Origin: Streptomyces sp. WM6386
Lineage (GTDB): Bacteria > Actinomycetota > Actinomycetes > Streptomycetales > Streptomycetaceae
DNA length: 64,000 nt
Assembly: GCF_000972385.1 (NCBI RefSeq)
Contig: NZ_JXTE01000005.1
Location: 62,001 to 126,000 of the forward strand
Reading direction: 5' to 3'
The notes beneath the pieces are model-generated. The model was not told the origin of the DNA, made no database searches, and worked only from the letters and a program-made list of their open reading frames with translations. Both the position numbers and the translations under genes were made by a program. This document shows positions 26,686 to 34,613 of the stretch, piece after piece (positions within the stretch are counted from its first letter, which is position 1; each line of letters starts with the position of its first letter).

Positions 26686-27444
26686 ATGCCCTACGACCCG
26701 TCAGCCTTTCCGCCCTTCGCCGTCACCGTGGACCTGGTCGTGCTGACCGTGCGCCGCCATGCCCTGTGCGCGCTGGCGGTGCGCAGGGGCGAGCCGCCAT
26801 TCCAGGGACGTTGGGCGCTCCCCGGCGGTTTCGTACGGGCCGACGAGGACCTGTCGCAGGCCGCGGCCCGCGAGCTGGCCGAGGAGACCGGGCTGCGCGC
26901 CCACGAGCCGGCCGTCCCCGTGCAGGACAACGGCGCCCACCTGGAGCAGCTCGCGACGTACGGCGACCCCAAGCGGGACCCCCGGATGCGGGTGGTCAGC
27001 GTCGCCCACCTCGCGCTCGCCCCCGACCTGCCCGCGCCCCGCGCGGGCGGCGACGCCAGCAACGCCCGCTGGGCGCCGGTCGAGGAGTTGCTGCAGCAGG
27101 GCGGTTACGGGCGCGACGGCGAACCGGTCGCGCCGCTCGCCTTCGATCATGCCCAGATCCTGGCCGACGGCGTGGAGCGCGCCCGTTCCAAGATCGAGTA
27201 CTCGTCGCTGGCGACGGCGTTCTGTCCCACCGAGTTCACCGTCGGCGAGCTGCGCCGTGTTTACGAAGCGGTGTGGGGAGTGGCGCTGGACCCGCGCAAC
27301 TTCCACCGCAAGGTGACGGGTACACCGGGCTTCCTCGTCCCCACCGGCGGCACCACCACCCGTCAGGGCGGACGCCCTGCCCAACTCTTCCGGGCCGGCG
27401 GCGCCACGCTGCTCAACCCGCCGATGCTGCGCCCCGAAGTGTGA
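26686..27444 (+). CDS. NUDIX domain protein with C-terminal winged helix (NrtR-like)
   Basis: The N-terminal NUDIX fold has the box G(F)VRADEDLSQAAARELAEETGL near residues 45-67, close to the GX5EX7REUXEEXGU pattern, with REL and EE retained. The C-terminal ~85 residues, SSLATAFCPTEFTVGELRRVYEAVWGVALDPRNFHRKVTGTPGFLVPTG, match the winged-helix part of NrtR/ADP-ribose-sensing regulators. It could therefore hydrolyse or merely sense a nucleotide such as ADP-ribose and regulate transcription. The 252-aa length fits. Start ATG 26686 is chosen because it lies 6 nt past TATGAT. Confidence 0.85.
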   Translation: MPYDPSAFPPFAVTVDLVVLTVRRHALCALAVRRGEPPFQGRWALPGGFVRADEDLSQAAARELAEETGLRAHEPAVPVQDNGAHLEQLATYGDPKRDPRMRVVSVAHLALAPDLPAPRAGGDASNARWAPVEELLQQGGYGRDGEPVAPLAFDHAQILADGVERARSKIEYSSLATAFCPTEFTVGELRRVYEAVWGVALDPRNFHRKVTGTPGFLVPTGGTTTRQGGRPAQLFRAGGATLLNPPMLRPEV

Positions 27445-27595
27445 CGACCGCTCAATCTCCTTGCCGACGCCGCGAGACGTGACGCCACCGCCGCGGCCCA
27501 GACCGACCGGCCTCGCCGGCAGCCGCCGAACACGGGTCCGGCCGGGCCGGATTTCCGCTTGCGGAGCGAGCCTTGCGATGCCCGCAAAACTGGAC

Positions 27596-27607
27596 ATAGC
27601 GCGCTAT
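27596..27607. promoter_or_regulatory. Perfect palindrome at the ABC gene promoter
   Basis: ATAGCGCGCTAT is a perfect 12-bp palindrome. Its right end overlaps a possible -10 (TATCTT, 27605-27610) that lies 7 nt before the GTG start of the ABC gene. It could be a small operator. Confidence 0.35.
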
Positions 27608-27617
27608 CTTGCTACGG

Positions 27618-29837
27618 GTGATCCAGGCCTTCGGACTGACCAGCAACCCCCGCAAGGAGCTTCCGCCCGCCGTCGACGACGTCTCCTTCGAGGCACGCGC
27701 GGGCCGCGTCACCGCGCTGCTCGGCGCTCCGGGGTCGGGCAAGACGACAGCACTCAGACTCATGCTCGAACTCCAACAAGGCCGCGGGATCACCTACTTC
27801 AGAGGACGCCCCCTGCGCCGGATCGCCCACCCGTCACGCGAGGTCGGCGTGGTCCTCGGCGATGTGCCGGGGCACCCCGCCCGCACGGTTCGAGGCCATC
27901 TGCGCATGCTGTGCGCCGCCGCGGGCGTCCCGGTGCGCCGCGCCGACGAAGTGCTCGAGGTCGTCGGTCTCGTCAGCCTGCGCGAGGAACGCCTCGGCAC
28001 TCTCTCGCGCGGAATGGACCGTCGCCTCGGTCTGGCCTGCGCCCTGCTGTCCGACCCGCACACACTCGTCCTCGACGATCCCGCCGACGGGCTCTCCGTC
28101 CGTGAGGGCCGCTGGCTGTACGGCACGCTGCGCGCCCACGCGTCCCAGGGCGGCACGGTCCTGATCACCGCGACCGACCCCAAGGAGGCCGCCCGCACCG
28201 CCGACCGGATCGTCACGCTCGAGGAAGGCCGCCTCGTCGCCGATCAGGAGTCCGCCGATTTCTCCCGCACCCGACTGCGCCCACGCGTCGCCGTCAGGAC
28301 CCCGCACGCCGCCCGCCTCGCGACCCTGCTCACCAAGGAGGCCCGCACGGCACAACGCTCCGTCGAGGTCGTACGGGAGGGCGGCAGCCGCCTCTCCGTG
28401 TACGGCAGTACCTGCGCCGACGTCGGCGAGACAGCGTTCCGCCACGGCATCCTCGTACACCAACTCGCCGACGAGGTGGGCGACATGGGTCCCGGAGCTG
28501 GAGTGGCCCCGCCGGACGCACCGCAGGCGGCCCAGGGCGGGCACCGGCTCGAAGCGATCCGGGAGCCCGACACCGCCGCACACGGTCCGGCCTCAGTCAC
28601 TGCACCCGGAACAGCGGAAGCCCAGCCGAAACCGTCTGCCGACGAGCCGCGATCCGGCGCGGCAGCATTCAGTCCCGAAGTCCAGGCCGGGGCCGACCGG
28701 TCGCCGTCGACCGTCGTTCGCGAGGGTCACCTCGATCCGTGTGGAGCACGGGAGGCGCCGCCGTCGTTCGCACAGGACGGTCAGGCCGGCCAGGGGGGAG
28801 CCGATGAGGCGCCGTTCGTCGCCGCGGCCGAGCACTCGGGAGCCCACGGAACTGACGGTGCGGGGGCAGCCGATGTCAGCGACCGGCCGGCGACGTCCGC
28901 GCATGCCTCAGGCGACGACGTGACCGCTCGGCAATCCTCCGCCTGTGCCGCACCCCACCCGGCCAAGGGCGTCTCACCTCAGCGCCCCACGCGACCTGGA
29001 GCCGCTGCCGGAGTCACCACCCTCAACGCCCTCTCCGAACTCCCGCCCCCCATCTCCGTCCGCCCCGCTCCCAGCCCGTTGCGCCCGCTGCGGTACGAGT
29101 TGCGCCGTGCCGCCGGTGTCGGGACCGGGTTCCTCGCCGGGGCCGCCGTGCTCGTCGTCTCCGCTCTGACCGCCGTACTCCTCGCCCGTGTCGGCCATAC
29201 CCCGCACCACCGCCTGCTGGCCGCGTGGCCGCAGGAGCTGCCGTTGCCGCCCGCGGCGCTGGGCGCGGGGCTGCTCGGGGCGTTCGCCTTCGGCGACGAG
29301 TTCCGCCACCCCGCCCTGGCGGCGGACCGCGGCACCGTGCCCCGTCGACTGGGGCTGCTCGCTGCCAAACTCGTCGTCTCCGCGGCCACCGCGCTGCTGC
29401 TGGCCTTTCTCACGCTGGGCTGCGACGCCGAAGTGCTCTATCTCCTCTACGGACGAGAGCTCGCGCAGGTTCCCGCCGATTGGCTGCCGCTGAGCGCGAG
29501 TTGGTTCGGGCTCGTGGTCGGGTGCGCCTGGGCCGGTGTGCTGGCCGCCGGGATTTTCCGGTCCACCACGGCCGGGCTGGCGGCGGTGGTCGCGGTCCCC
29601 GTCCTGGTCGTACCTCTCGTACAAAAGGCCTTGGAAGGACCGGCTGTGCGGACGGCGGCCGGGTTTCCAGTGCGGCTGCGCGAAGGGCTCCTGCTGCAGT
29701 GGCCCTTCGGTGGAGAGCGCTATCTTTCCGCTGCGGCGCGCATGATCGCCCAACCCGTGGGTGGTGCGCTCACGTTGTCGTTGATGGCTCTGCTCTGCGC
29801 ATATGTGCTCACGACCCTGCGAAGCAGGGTCCGATGA
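27618..29837 (+). CDS. ABC transporter: ATPase fused to a membrane domain through a long linker
   Basis: The 739-aa product joins an ABC ATPase (about 1-230) to a ~240-residue membrane part with about six hydrophobic segments (from about 495 to the end) through a ~200-residue Ala/Gly/Pro/acid-rich linker. Walker A is GAPGSGKTT. The signature is LSRGMDRR rather than LSGGQ. Walker B is LVLDDP, so the usual catalytic glutamate is aspartate, and the D-loop is GLSVRE. The membrane part looks like an ABC-2 type permease (FAFGDEFRH.., LLAAKLVVSAATALLLAF). GTG 27618 follows a TATCTT -10; TTG 27609 is an alternative. The cargo is unknown. Confidence 0.82.
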   Translation: MIQAFGLTSNPRKELPPAVDDVSFEARAGRVTALLGAPGSGKTTALRLMLELQQGRGITYFRGRPLRRIAHPSREVGVVLGDVPGHPARTVRGHLRMLCAAAGVPVRRADEVLEVVGLVSLREERLGTLSRGMDRRLGLACALLSDPHTLVLDDPADGLSVREGRWLYGTLRAHASQGGTVLITATDPKEAARTADRIVTLEEGRLVADQESADFSRTRLRPRVAVRTPHAARLATLLTKEARTAQRSVEVVREGGSRLSVYGSTCADVGETAFRHGILVHQLADEVGDMGPGAGVAPPDAPQAAQGGHRLEAIREPDTAAHGPASVTAPGTAEAQPKPSADEPRSGAAAFSPEVQAGADRSPSTVVREGHLDPCGAREAPPSFAQDGQAGQGGADEAPFVAAAEHSGAHGTDGAGAADVSDRPATSAHASGDDVTARQSSACAAPHPAKGVSPQRPTRPGAAAGVTTLNALSELPPPISVRPAPSPLRPLRYELRRAAGVGTGFLAGAAVLVVSALTAVLLARVGHTPHHRLLAAWPQELPLPPAALGAGLLGAFAFGDEFRHPALAADRGTVPRRLGLLAAKLVVSAATALLLAFLTLGCDAEVLYLLYGRELAQVPADWLPLSASWFGLVVGCAWAGVLAAGIFRSTTAGLAAVVAVPVLVVPLVQKALEGPAVRTAAGFPVRLREGLLLQWPFGGERYLSAAARMIAQPVGGALTLSLMALLCAYVLTTLRSRVR

Positions 29838-29899
29838 CGACCGTCCGTGCCCGTCCGGTCCTGCTCTGCGCACAACTCCCCGTGGAAAGCCCATTTCTT

Positions 29900-29907
29900 T
29901 CCGATAA
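29900..29907 (+). promoter_or_regulatory. Likely sigma-WhiG -10 element of whiH
   Basis: TCCGATAA at 29900-29907 matches the WhiG/FliA-type -10 GCCGATAA in 7 of 8 bases and lies ~90 nt before the whiH start. No exact TAAA -35 is found at the ideal distance; GGAAA at 29884-29888 is near. whiH is known to depend on sigma-WhiG in S. coelicolor, which supports the call. Confidence 0.55.
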
Positions 29908-29999
29908 GGCGTCAATTGCGACGGGGTGAGCGATCACCCTTTCGTGTGCTTTTCACCAAAGACCTCAAGGCAGTTGAGGACGGCGCCGACAAAGGATCC

Positions 30000-30887
30000 G
30001 TGAGTACCCTTGCGCACACCATGATGACCGCCGCCCGCTCCGCAGACTCCGGCCTCGCCGGCCCGGGCGAACTCGACCGCTACCCCTATACCGAGGCGCC
30101 TGCCGCCGACCGTCTCGGGGTGTCCGCCTGGGACGCCGCGGACCCCGAGCTGGGCCGGGTGGGCCGACGCGCCGCGGGCAGCCGTGGACGCGGACTGCAC
30201 GGCCAACTCGTCCAGCAGCTGGGCCAGATGATCGTCTCGGGCGACCTGGGTGCCGACCGCCCGCTGGTGCCCGAGGAGATCGGCCAGCGTTTCGAGGTCT
30301 CCCGCACCGTCGTCCGTGAGTCCCTCCGCGTCCTGGAGGCCAAGGGCCTGGTCAGTGCCCGTCCGAACGTCGGCACGCGCGTGCGCCCCGTCAGCGACTG
30401 GAACCTGCTAGACCCGGACATCATCGAGTGGCGGGCCTTCGGGCCCCAGCGCGACGACCAGCGCCGCGAGCTGAGCGAGCTGCGCTGGACGATCGAACCG
30501 CTCGCCGCGCGTCTCGCCGCCGGGCATGGACGTGACGACGTCCAGCAGCGGCTCTCCGACATGGTCGAGATCATGGGGCACGCCATGGGCCAGGGTGACG
30601 GGCTCACCTTCTCCCGTGCGGACGCCGAGTTCCACTCCCTGCTCATCCAGGTCGCGGGCAACCGCATGCTGGAGCACCTTTCGGGAATCGTCTCGTCGGC
30701 CCTTCAGGTCTCCGGCGGCCCGGTCACGGGATGTGAGCGGCCGAACGAGGCGTCGCTGGTGCAGCACGGCAGGATCGTCGACGCCCTCGCCACCGGCGAC
30801 GGGACGGCGGCCGAGGCGGCCGTACGGCAGCTGCTCACCATTCATCCTGAGGTCGAGCGCGTGGTGCCGGCGCCGCGCGAGCACTGA
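30000..30887 (+). CDS. whiH: Sporulation regulator WhiH (GntR family, FadR type)
   Basis: GntR-family regulator of 295 aa needed for sporulation septation in aerial hyphae. The winged helix occupies about residues 61-135 (LHGQLVQQLGQMIVSGDLG, then EEIGQRFEVSRTVVRESLRVLEAKGLVSARPNVGTRV), and the FCD ligand domain (about 150-280) has RRELSELRWTIEPLAARLAA and ADAEFHSLLIQVAGNRMLEHL. I chose GTG 30000 because it gives the 295-aa length I recall for WhiH and AAAGGA lies just upstream. The position directly before hrdB is the known whiH position in S. coelicolor. Regulation by sigma-WhiG is likely. Confidence 0.92.
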   Translation: MSTLAHTMMTAARSADSGLAGPGELDRYPYTEAPAADRLGVSAWDAADPELGRVGRRAAGSRGRGLHGQLVQQLGQMIVSGDLGADRPLVPEEIGQRFEVSRTVVRESLRVLEAKGLVSARPNVGTRVRPVSDWNLLDPDIIEWRAFGPQRDDQRRELSELRWTIEPLAARLAAGHGRDDVQQRLSDMVEIMGHAMGQGDGLTFSRADAEFHSLLIQVAGNRMLEHLSGIVSSALQVSGGPVTGCERPNEASLVQHGRIVDALATGDGTAAEAAVRQLLTIHPEVERVVPAPREH

Positions 30888-30960
30888 CCACACACCGCGG
30901 GCGGTACGGCCGGAGGGTGTCTCCCCCTCCTGGGCATCGTTCGGCCGGTGAACCGTCCCC

Positions 30961-31006
30961 CCGTCGGACCCCGCAGGATCCTTCGGAATCCTGCGGGGTC
31001 CGACGG
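30961..31006. terminator. 19-bp stem terminator between whiH and hrdB
   Basis: CCGTCGGACCCCGCAGGAT at 30961-30979 is fully complementary to 30988-31006, and the loop contains TTCG. It lies 73 nt past whiH and isolates the hrdB promoter region. Confidence 0.9.
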
Positions 31007-31089
31007 TGTGACAGGGCAGTTTCTTCCGTGAAGCGCCCACTGGTGACCTCGTCTGTCCGTGTCTGACCGTTTTTGAACGCTTACGGGGT

Positions 31090-31103
31090 GTGACTCGGGC
31101 CAC
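31090..31103 (+). promoter_or_regulatory. Crp-like site in the hrdB promoter region
   Basis: GTGACTCGGGCCAC fits the Streptomyces Crp motif GTG-N6-GNCAC and agrees in 14 of 16 positions (31090-31105) with the site before the DUF4937 gene. It lies ~200 nt before hrdB, and a TAACGC that may be a -10 starts 12 nt after it. The rest of the 30888-31305 leader holds the whiH terminator and no gene. Confidence 0.45.
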
Positions 31104-31305
31104 GCAGATTGGGCGTAACGCTTGTGGAAACAACGCGATGACCTAAGAGGTGACAGCCGCGGAGGGAATACGGACGCCGTAAAAGGCGCTGTGCATCTTC
31201 CCGGCCCCCGCCCGCACCGTCGGCCCATCCACACGGCCGGTGGTCGGTTCCTGTCCATCCTGGACGGGGCCGGAAGCCGTTTTCCAACGTTCCGAGAGGT
31301 TGTTC

Positions 31306-32841
31306 GTGTCGGCCAGCACATCCCGTACGCTCCCGCCGGAGATCGCCGAGTCCGTCTCTGTCATGGCTCTCATTGAGCGGGGAAAGGCTGAGGGGCAGAT
31401 CGCCGGCGATGACGTGCGTCGGGCCTTCGAAGCTGACCAGATTCCGGCCACTCAGTGGAAGAACGTACTGCGCAGCCTCAACCAGATCCTCGAGGAAGAG
31501 GGTGTGACGCTGATGGTCAGTGCCGCGGAGCCCAAGCGCACCCGAAAGAGCGTCGCAGCGAAGAGTCCGGCCAAGCGCACCGCCACCAAGACGGTCGCCG
31601 CGAAGACGGTGACCACGAAGAAGGCCACCGCCACCGCCACCCCGGCGGCGCCCGCCGCCGAGGCCTCCGTCGAGGACGAGGCGCCCGTGAAGAAGGCCGC
31701 CGCCAAGAAGACGACGACCGCCAAGAAGGCGGCCGCGAAGAAGACCGTCGCCAAGAAGACGGCGGCGAAGAAGACGACCGCCGGCAAGGACGACGCCGAG
31801 GCCACCGAGGACGAGGCCCTCGAGGAGGTCAAGCCCGGCGAAGAGGAAGAGGAGGGCGGCGAGACCAAGGGTTTCGTCCTCTCCGACGACGACGAGGACG
31901 ACGCGCCTGCCCAGCAGGTCGCCGTGGCCGGTGCCACCGCCGACCCCGTCAAGGACTACCTCAAGCAGATCGGCAAGGTCCCGCTGCTCAACGCCGAGCA
32001 GGAGGTCGAGCTCGCCAAGCGCATCGAGGCCGGTCTGTTCGCCGAGGACAAGCTGTCCAACGCCGACAAGCTGGCTCCGAAGCTCAAGCGTGAGCTGGAG
32101 ATCATCGCCGAGGACGGCCGTCGCGCCAAGAACCACCTCCTGGAGGCCAACCTCCGTCTGGTGGTCTCCCTGGCCAAGCGCTACACCGGTCGCGGCATGC
32201 TCTTCCTGGACCTGATCCAGGAGGGCAACCTCGGTCTGATCCGCGCGGTCGAGAAGTTCGATTACACCAAGGGCTACAAGTTCTCCACGTACGCCACCTG
32301 GTGGATCCGTCAGGCGATCACCCGCGCCATGGCCGACCAGGCCCGCACCATCCGTATCCCGGTGCACATGGTCGAGGTCATCAACAAGCTCGCGCGCGTG
32401 CAGCGCCAGATGCTCCAGGACCTGGGCCGCGAGCCCACCCCGGAGGAGCTGGCCAAGGAACTCGACATGACCCCCGAGAAGGTCATCGAGGTTCAGAAGT
32501 ACGGCCGCGAGCCCATCTCGCTGCACACCCCGCTCGGCGAGGACGGCGACAGCGAGTTCGGTGACCTCATCGAGGACTCCGAGGCCGTCGTCCCGGCCGA
32601 CGCGGTCAGCTTCACGCTGCTGCAGGAGCAACTGCACTCCGTGCTGGACACCCTGTCCGAGCGCGAGGCCGGCGTGGTCTCGATGCGCTTCGGTCTCACC
32701 GACGGTCAGCCGAAGACCCTCGACGAGATCGGCAAGGTGTACGGCGTGACGCGCGAGCGTATCCGCCAGATCGAGTCCAAGACCATGTCGAAGCTGCGCC
32801 ACCCGTCGCGTTCGCAGGTGCTGCGCGACTACCTCGACTAG
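31306..32841 (+). CDS. hrdB: Principal sigma factor HrdB
   Basis: Essential group 1 sigma-70 factor of RNA polymerase. The 511-aa product has region 1.1 at the N-terminus, a long Lys/Ala then acidic linker (about 65-205) typical of actinobacterial principal sigmas, region 1.2-2 ([68 protein letters not shown]), region 3 and region 4.2 ([22 protein letters not shown]). GTG 31306 is chosen because GAGAGG lies 6 nt upstream and it gives the known HrdB length. The strong upstream terminator and long leader indicate its own promoters. Confidence 0.97.
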   Translation: MSASTSRTLPPEIAESVSVMALIERGKAEGQIAGDDVRRAFEADQIPATQWKNVLRSLNQILEEEGVTLMVSAAEPKRTRKSVAAKSPAKRTATKTVAAKTVTTKKATATATPAAPAAEASVEDEAPVKKAAAKKTTTAKKAAAKKTVAKKTAAKKTTAGKDDAEATEDEALEEVKPGEEEEEGGETKGFVLSDDDEDDAPAQQVAVAGATADPVKDYLKQIGKVPLLNAEQEVELAKRIEAGLFAEDKLSNADKLAPKLKRELEIIAEDGRRAKNHLLEANLRLVVSLAKRYTGRGMLFLDLIQEGNLGLIRAVEKFDYTKGYKFSTYATWWIRQAITRAMADQARTIRIPVHMVEVINKLARVQRQMLQDLGREPTPEELAKELDMTPEKVIEVQKYGREPISLHTPLGEDGDSEFGDLIEDSEAVVPADAVSFTLLQEQLHSVLDTLSEREAGVVSMRFGLTDGQPKTLDEIGKVYGVTRERIRQIESKTMSKLRHPSRSQVLRDYLD

Positions 32842-32860
32842 GTCGCGGTCGTACGACGTC

Positions 32861-32895
32861 GAAGGCCCGGTTCTCCTGGTGGGAGCCGGGCCTTC
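32861..32895. terminator. hrdB terminator
   Basis: GAAGGCCCGG at 32861-32870 pairs with CCGGGCCTTC at 32886-32895, starting 20 nt after the hrdB stop. Confidence 0.82.
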
Positions 32896-32929
32896 GCGCT
32901 GAGCGGGTGCGCGTCGCGCCGACGTGGAT

Positions 32930-32961
32930 CACTCTGGGTGTCCCATGACCACCCCAGAGTG
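32930..32961. repeat. Inverted repeat overlapping the protease ribosome site
   Basis: CACTCTGGG at 32930-32938 and CCCAGAGTG at 32953-32961 are exact 9-bp arms around a 14-nt centre. The right arm runs into GAGGA, the ribosome site of the protease gene. It could be an operator or an RNA hairpin that hides the site. Confidence 0.55.
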
Positions 32962-32971
32962 AGGATCATGC

Positions 32972-33829
32972 ATGCGTCGTCCATTTGCCCGGGCACTGAA
33001 CGGGTCGCTGGTCCTGGCGGCCGCGGTGGGTGCCATACCGCTGGTGTCAGCCGCCCCTGTTGCCGCCGACAGCGTCGTCGTCGGCGGGTTTCCCGTCGAC
33101 ATTTCCGAGGGGCCGTGGACCGTGGCGCTGTCCAGCCGTGACCGCTTCGGAGGTACTCGCGCGGGGCAGTTCTGCGGCGGTGTGGCCGTCAGCAGGACCG
33201 TCGTGCTCACCGCGGCACACTGTCTGAGTGGGGACGTGCTGGGGGCGCCGCCGAACCGGGTGCGCGATCTCAAGGTCATCGCGGGCCGTACGGACCTGCT
33301 CTCGGACCAGGGGCAGGAGATCCCCGTCCGCGACACCTGGGTGAACCCCGGATACGACACGAGCACCAACGCCGGGGACTTCGCGGTCCTCAGACTCGCC
33401 GAGCCCCTGGCGAGCAACTCCGTCGTCACGATGGCGCCCGCCGGAGACGCGGCCTACGAGCCAGGGACGGCCGCCATCGTCTACGGCTGGGGTGACGCCA
33501 CGGGAGGTGGTGACTATGCGCACAGTCTGCGGGCGGCACACGTGCATGTGCTGGCCGACGCCCTCTGTGAGCGGGCCTACCCGGGCGACACCGATGGCAC
33601 CTATACCGCCGACGCGATGTTGTGCGCCGGGGAGGAGGAGGGTGGTGTCGACGCCTGCCAGGGGGACAGCGGCGGGCCGCTGGTCGCGCAGGGGAAGTTG
33701 GTCGGGCTGGTGTCCTGGGGGAGTGGCTGCGGTCGCCCGGGCAGTCCAGGCGTCTATACGCGCTTGTCCGACGTCGTACGGACGCTGGGGTGGGGCAGCG
33801 GCCTGCGGGGGCCGCACACGGCCCCCTGA
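32972..33829 (+). CDS. Secreted trypsin-like serine protease (S1)
   Basis: Chymotrypsin-fold protease exported by the Sec pathway. The first ~32 residues are a signal peptide (basic [10 protein letters not shown], hydrophobic core, AAPVAA), and mature VVGGF begins near residue 36. The triad is complete: His83 in TAAHC, Asp136 in DFAVL and Ser233 in GDSGGP. Asp227, six residues before the serine, is the primary specificity residue of trypsin, so cleavage after Arg/Lys is expected. Cys pairs fit two or three disulfides. ATG 32972 has GAGGA 6 nt upstream. Confidence 0.93.
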   Translation: MRRPFARALNGSLVLAAAVGAIPLVSAAPVAADSVVVGGFPVDISEGPWTVALSSRDRFGGTRAGQFCGGVAVSRTVVLTAAHCLSGDVLGAPPNRVRDLKVIAGRTDLLSDQGQEIPVRDTWVNPGYDTSTNAGDFAVLRLAEPLASNSVVTMAPAGDAAYEPGTAAIVYGWGDATGGGDYAHSLRAAHVHVLADALCERAYPGDTDGTYTADAMLCAGEEEGGVDACQGDSGGPLVAQGKLVGLVSWGSGCGRPGSPGVYTRLSDVVRTLGWGSGLRGPHTAP

Positions 33830-33861
33830 CGGAGCCTGAGAGCCATCTGCCGGATACGCGG

Positions 33862-33900
33862 CGCGGGCGGCCGCCCCTGTTTCAGGGGCGGCCGCCCGCG
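33862..33900. terminator. Bidirectional 18-bp hairpin
   Basis: The arms 33862-33879 and 33883-33900 (core GGGCGGCCGCCCCTG and complement) pair perfectly over a TTT loop. It lies between the protease and the converging small zinc-ribbon gene and can serve both. Confidence 0.88.
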
Positions 33901-33942
33901 TGCCGGCCTGTGCCGACGCTGGCTCGTCGTGGACGCGAGGTG

Positions 33943-34173
33943 TCAGCGTTCTTCTTCGTTGGAGGATGCCGGAACGGTAGTCAGCCGCTCCGTCTCGTCC
34001 TGTATCTCAGCGGCGATCTTCTTGAGTTCCGGCTCGAACTTGCGGCCATGGTGGGCGCAGAAGAGCAGTTCACCGCCACTGAGCAGGACGACGCGCAGGT
34101 ATGCCTGGGCGCCGCAGCGGTCGCAGCGATCGGCGGCCGTCAACGGGCTCGCGGGGGTCAGAACAGTAGTCAC
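33943..34173 (-). CDS. Small zinc-ribbon protein (DUF7455-like)
   Basis: A 76-aa actinobacterial protein with a compact metal site, DRCDRCGAQAYLRVVLLSGGELLFCAHHGRKFEP: two Cys from CxxC, then C-x-HH. The C-terminal half is a charged helix (ELKKIAAEIQDETERL). The fold suggests a zinc-binding structural or nucleic-acid-contacting protein; no function is known to me. The GTG start has an AGAAGAGG site upstream. It is conserved beside hrdB and parE in Streptomyces, as I recall. Confidence 0.8.
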   Translation of the reverse strand: MTTVLTPASPLTAADRCDRCGAQAYLRVVLLSGGELLFCAHHGRKFEPELKKIAAEIQDETERLTTVPASSNEEER

Positions 34174-34613
34174 GTCGCCTCTTCTCTAGCTCGACGAGCT
34201 GTCGTACCAGGGTCAACATCCAACCAGCCCCAAAACGTTCCCGCTCAGGGCTTCTCCTCGAAAAAAATCTTCGAGTCCGGCTGTCTGCTGCCGGTTGGCG
34301 GCGAATGTGCCGTATTGCGTGTCTATGTGTCTTACGGGTTCGCTCTTGTTGTCAATGTCCGTCCTCCCGGCTGGGTTGCCGGTTGTTCATGAGGACGTGC
34401 CCGGAGCCTAAATGGTTCATGCCTCGAAGGGAACGTGATATGTACTTCACTCCATCGAGGGATCGAACACGTATGCGACTCTGGACTATCGTGAGTTCAG
34501 GTGAGGGTGGCGTTACAACGGCTCTACCAGGCCTCGGTACCCTCTTGGCGGCGACCGAAGCCGCGCCCTTACCCACAAGGGCCACATCTGAAATTCAGCG
34601 AGGAGCGAACCGC
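34174..34613. other. Upstream region of parE with A-rich hairpin
   Basis: No gene is seen. CTCGAA at 34257-34262 pairs with TTCGAG at 34270-34275 across a loop that continues a run of seven A, unusual in this GC-rich sequence. The segment is less GC-rich than its surroundings and should hold the promoters of the two divergent genes, but I cannot place a convincing -35/-10 pair. Confidence 0.4.

Noticed and set aside
30985..31010. GGAAT-N18 as a possible sigma-R promoter for hrdB
   Set aside because: The downstream element is GTG rather than GTT, and the sequence lies inside the whiH terminator stem.
34463..34478. Possible SOS box TCGAACACGTATGCGA upstream of parE
   Set aside because: The right half-site has two mismatches, and no promoter was found at a fitting distance.
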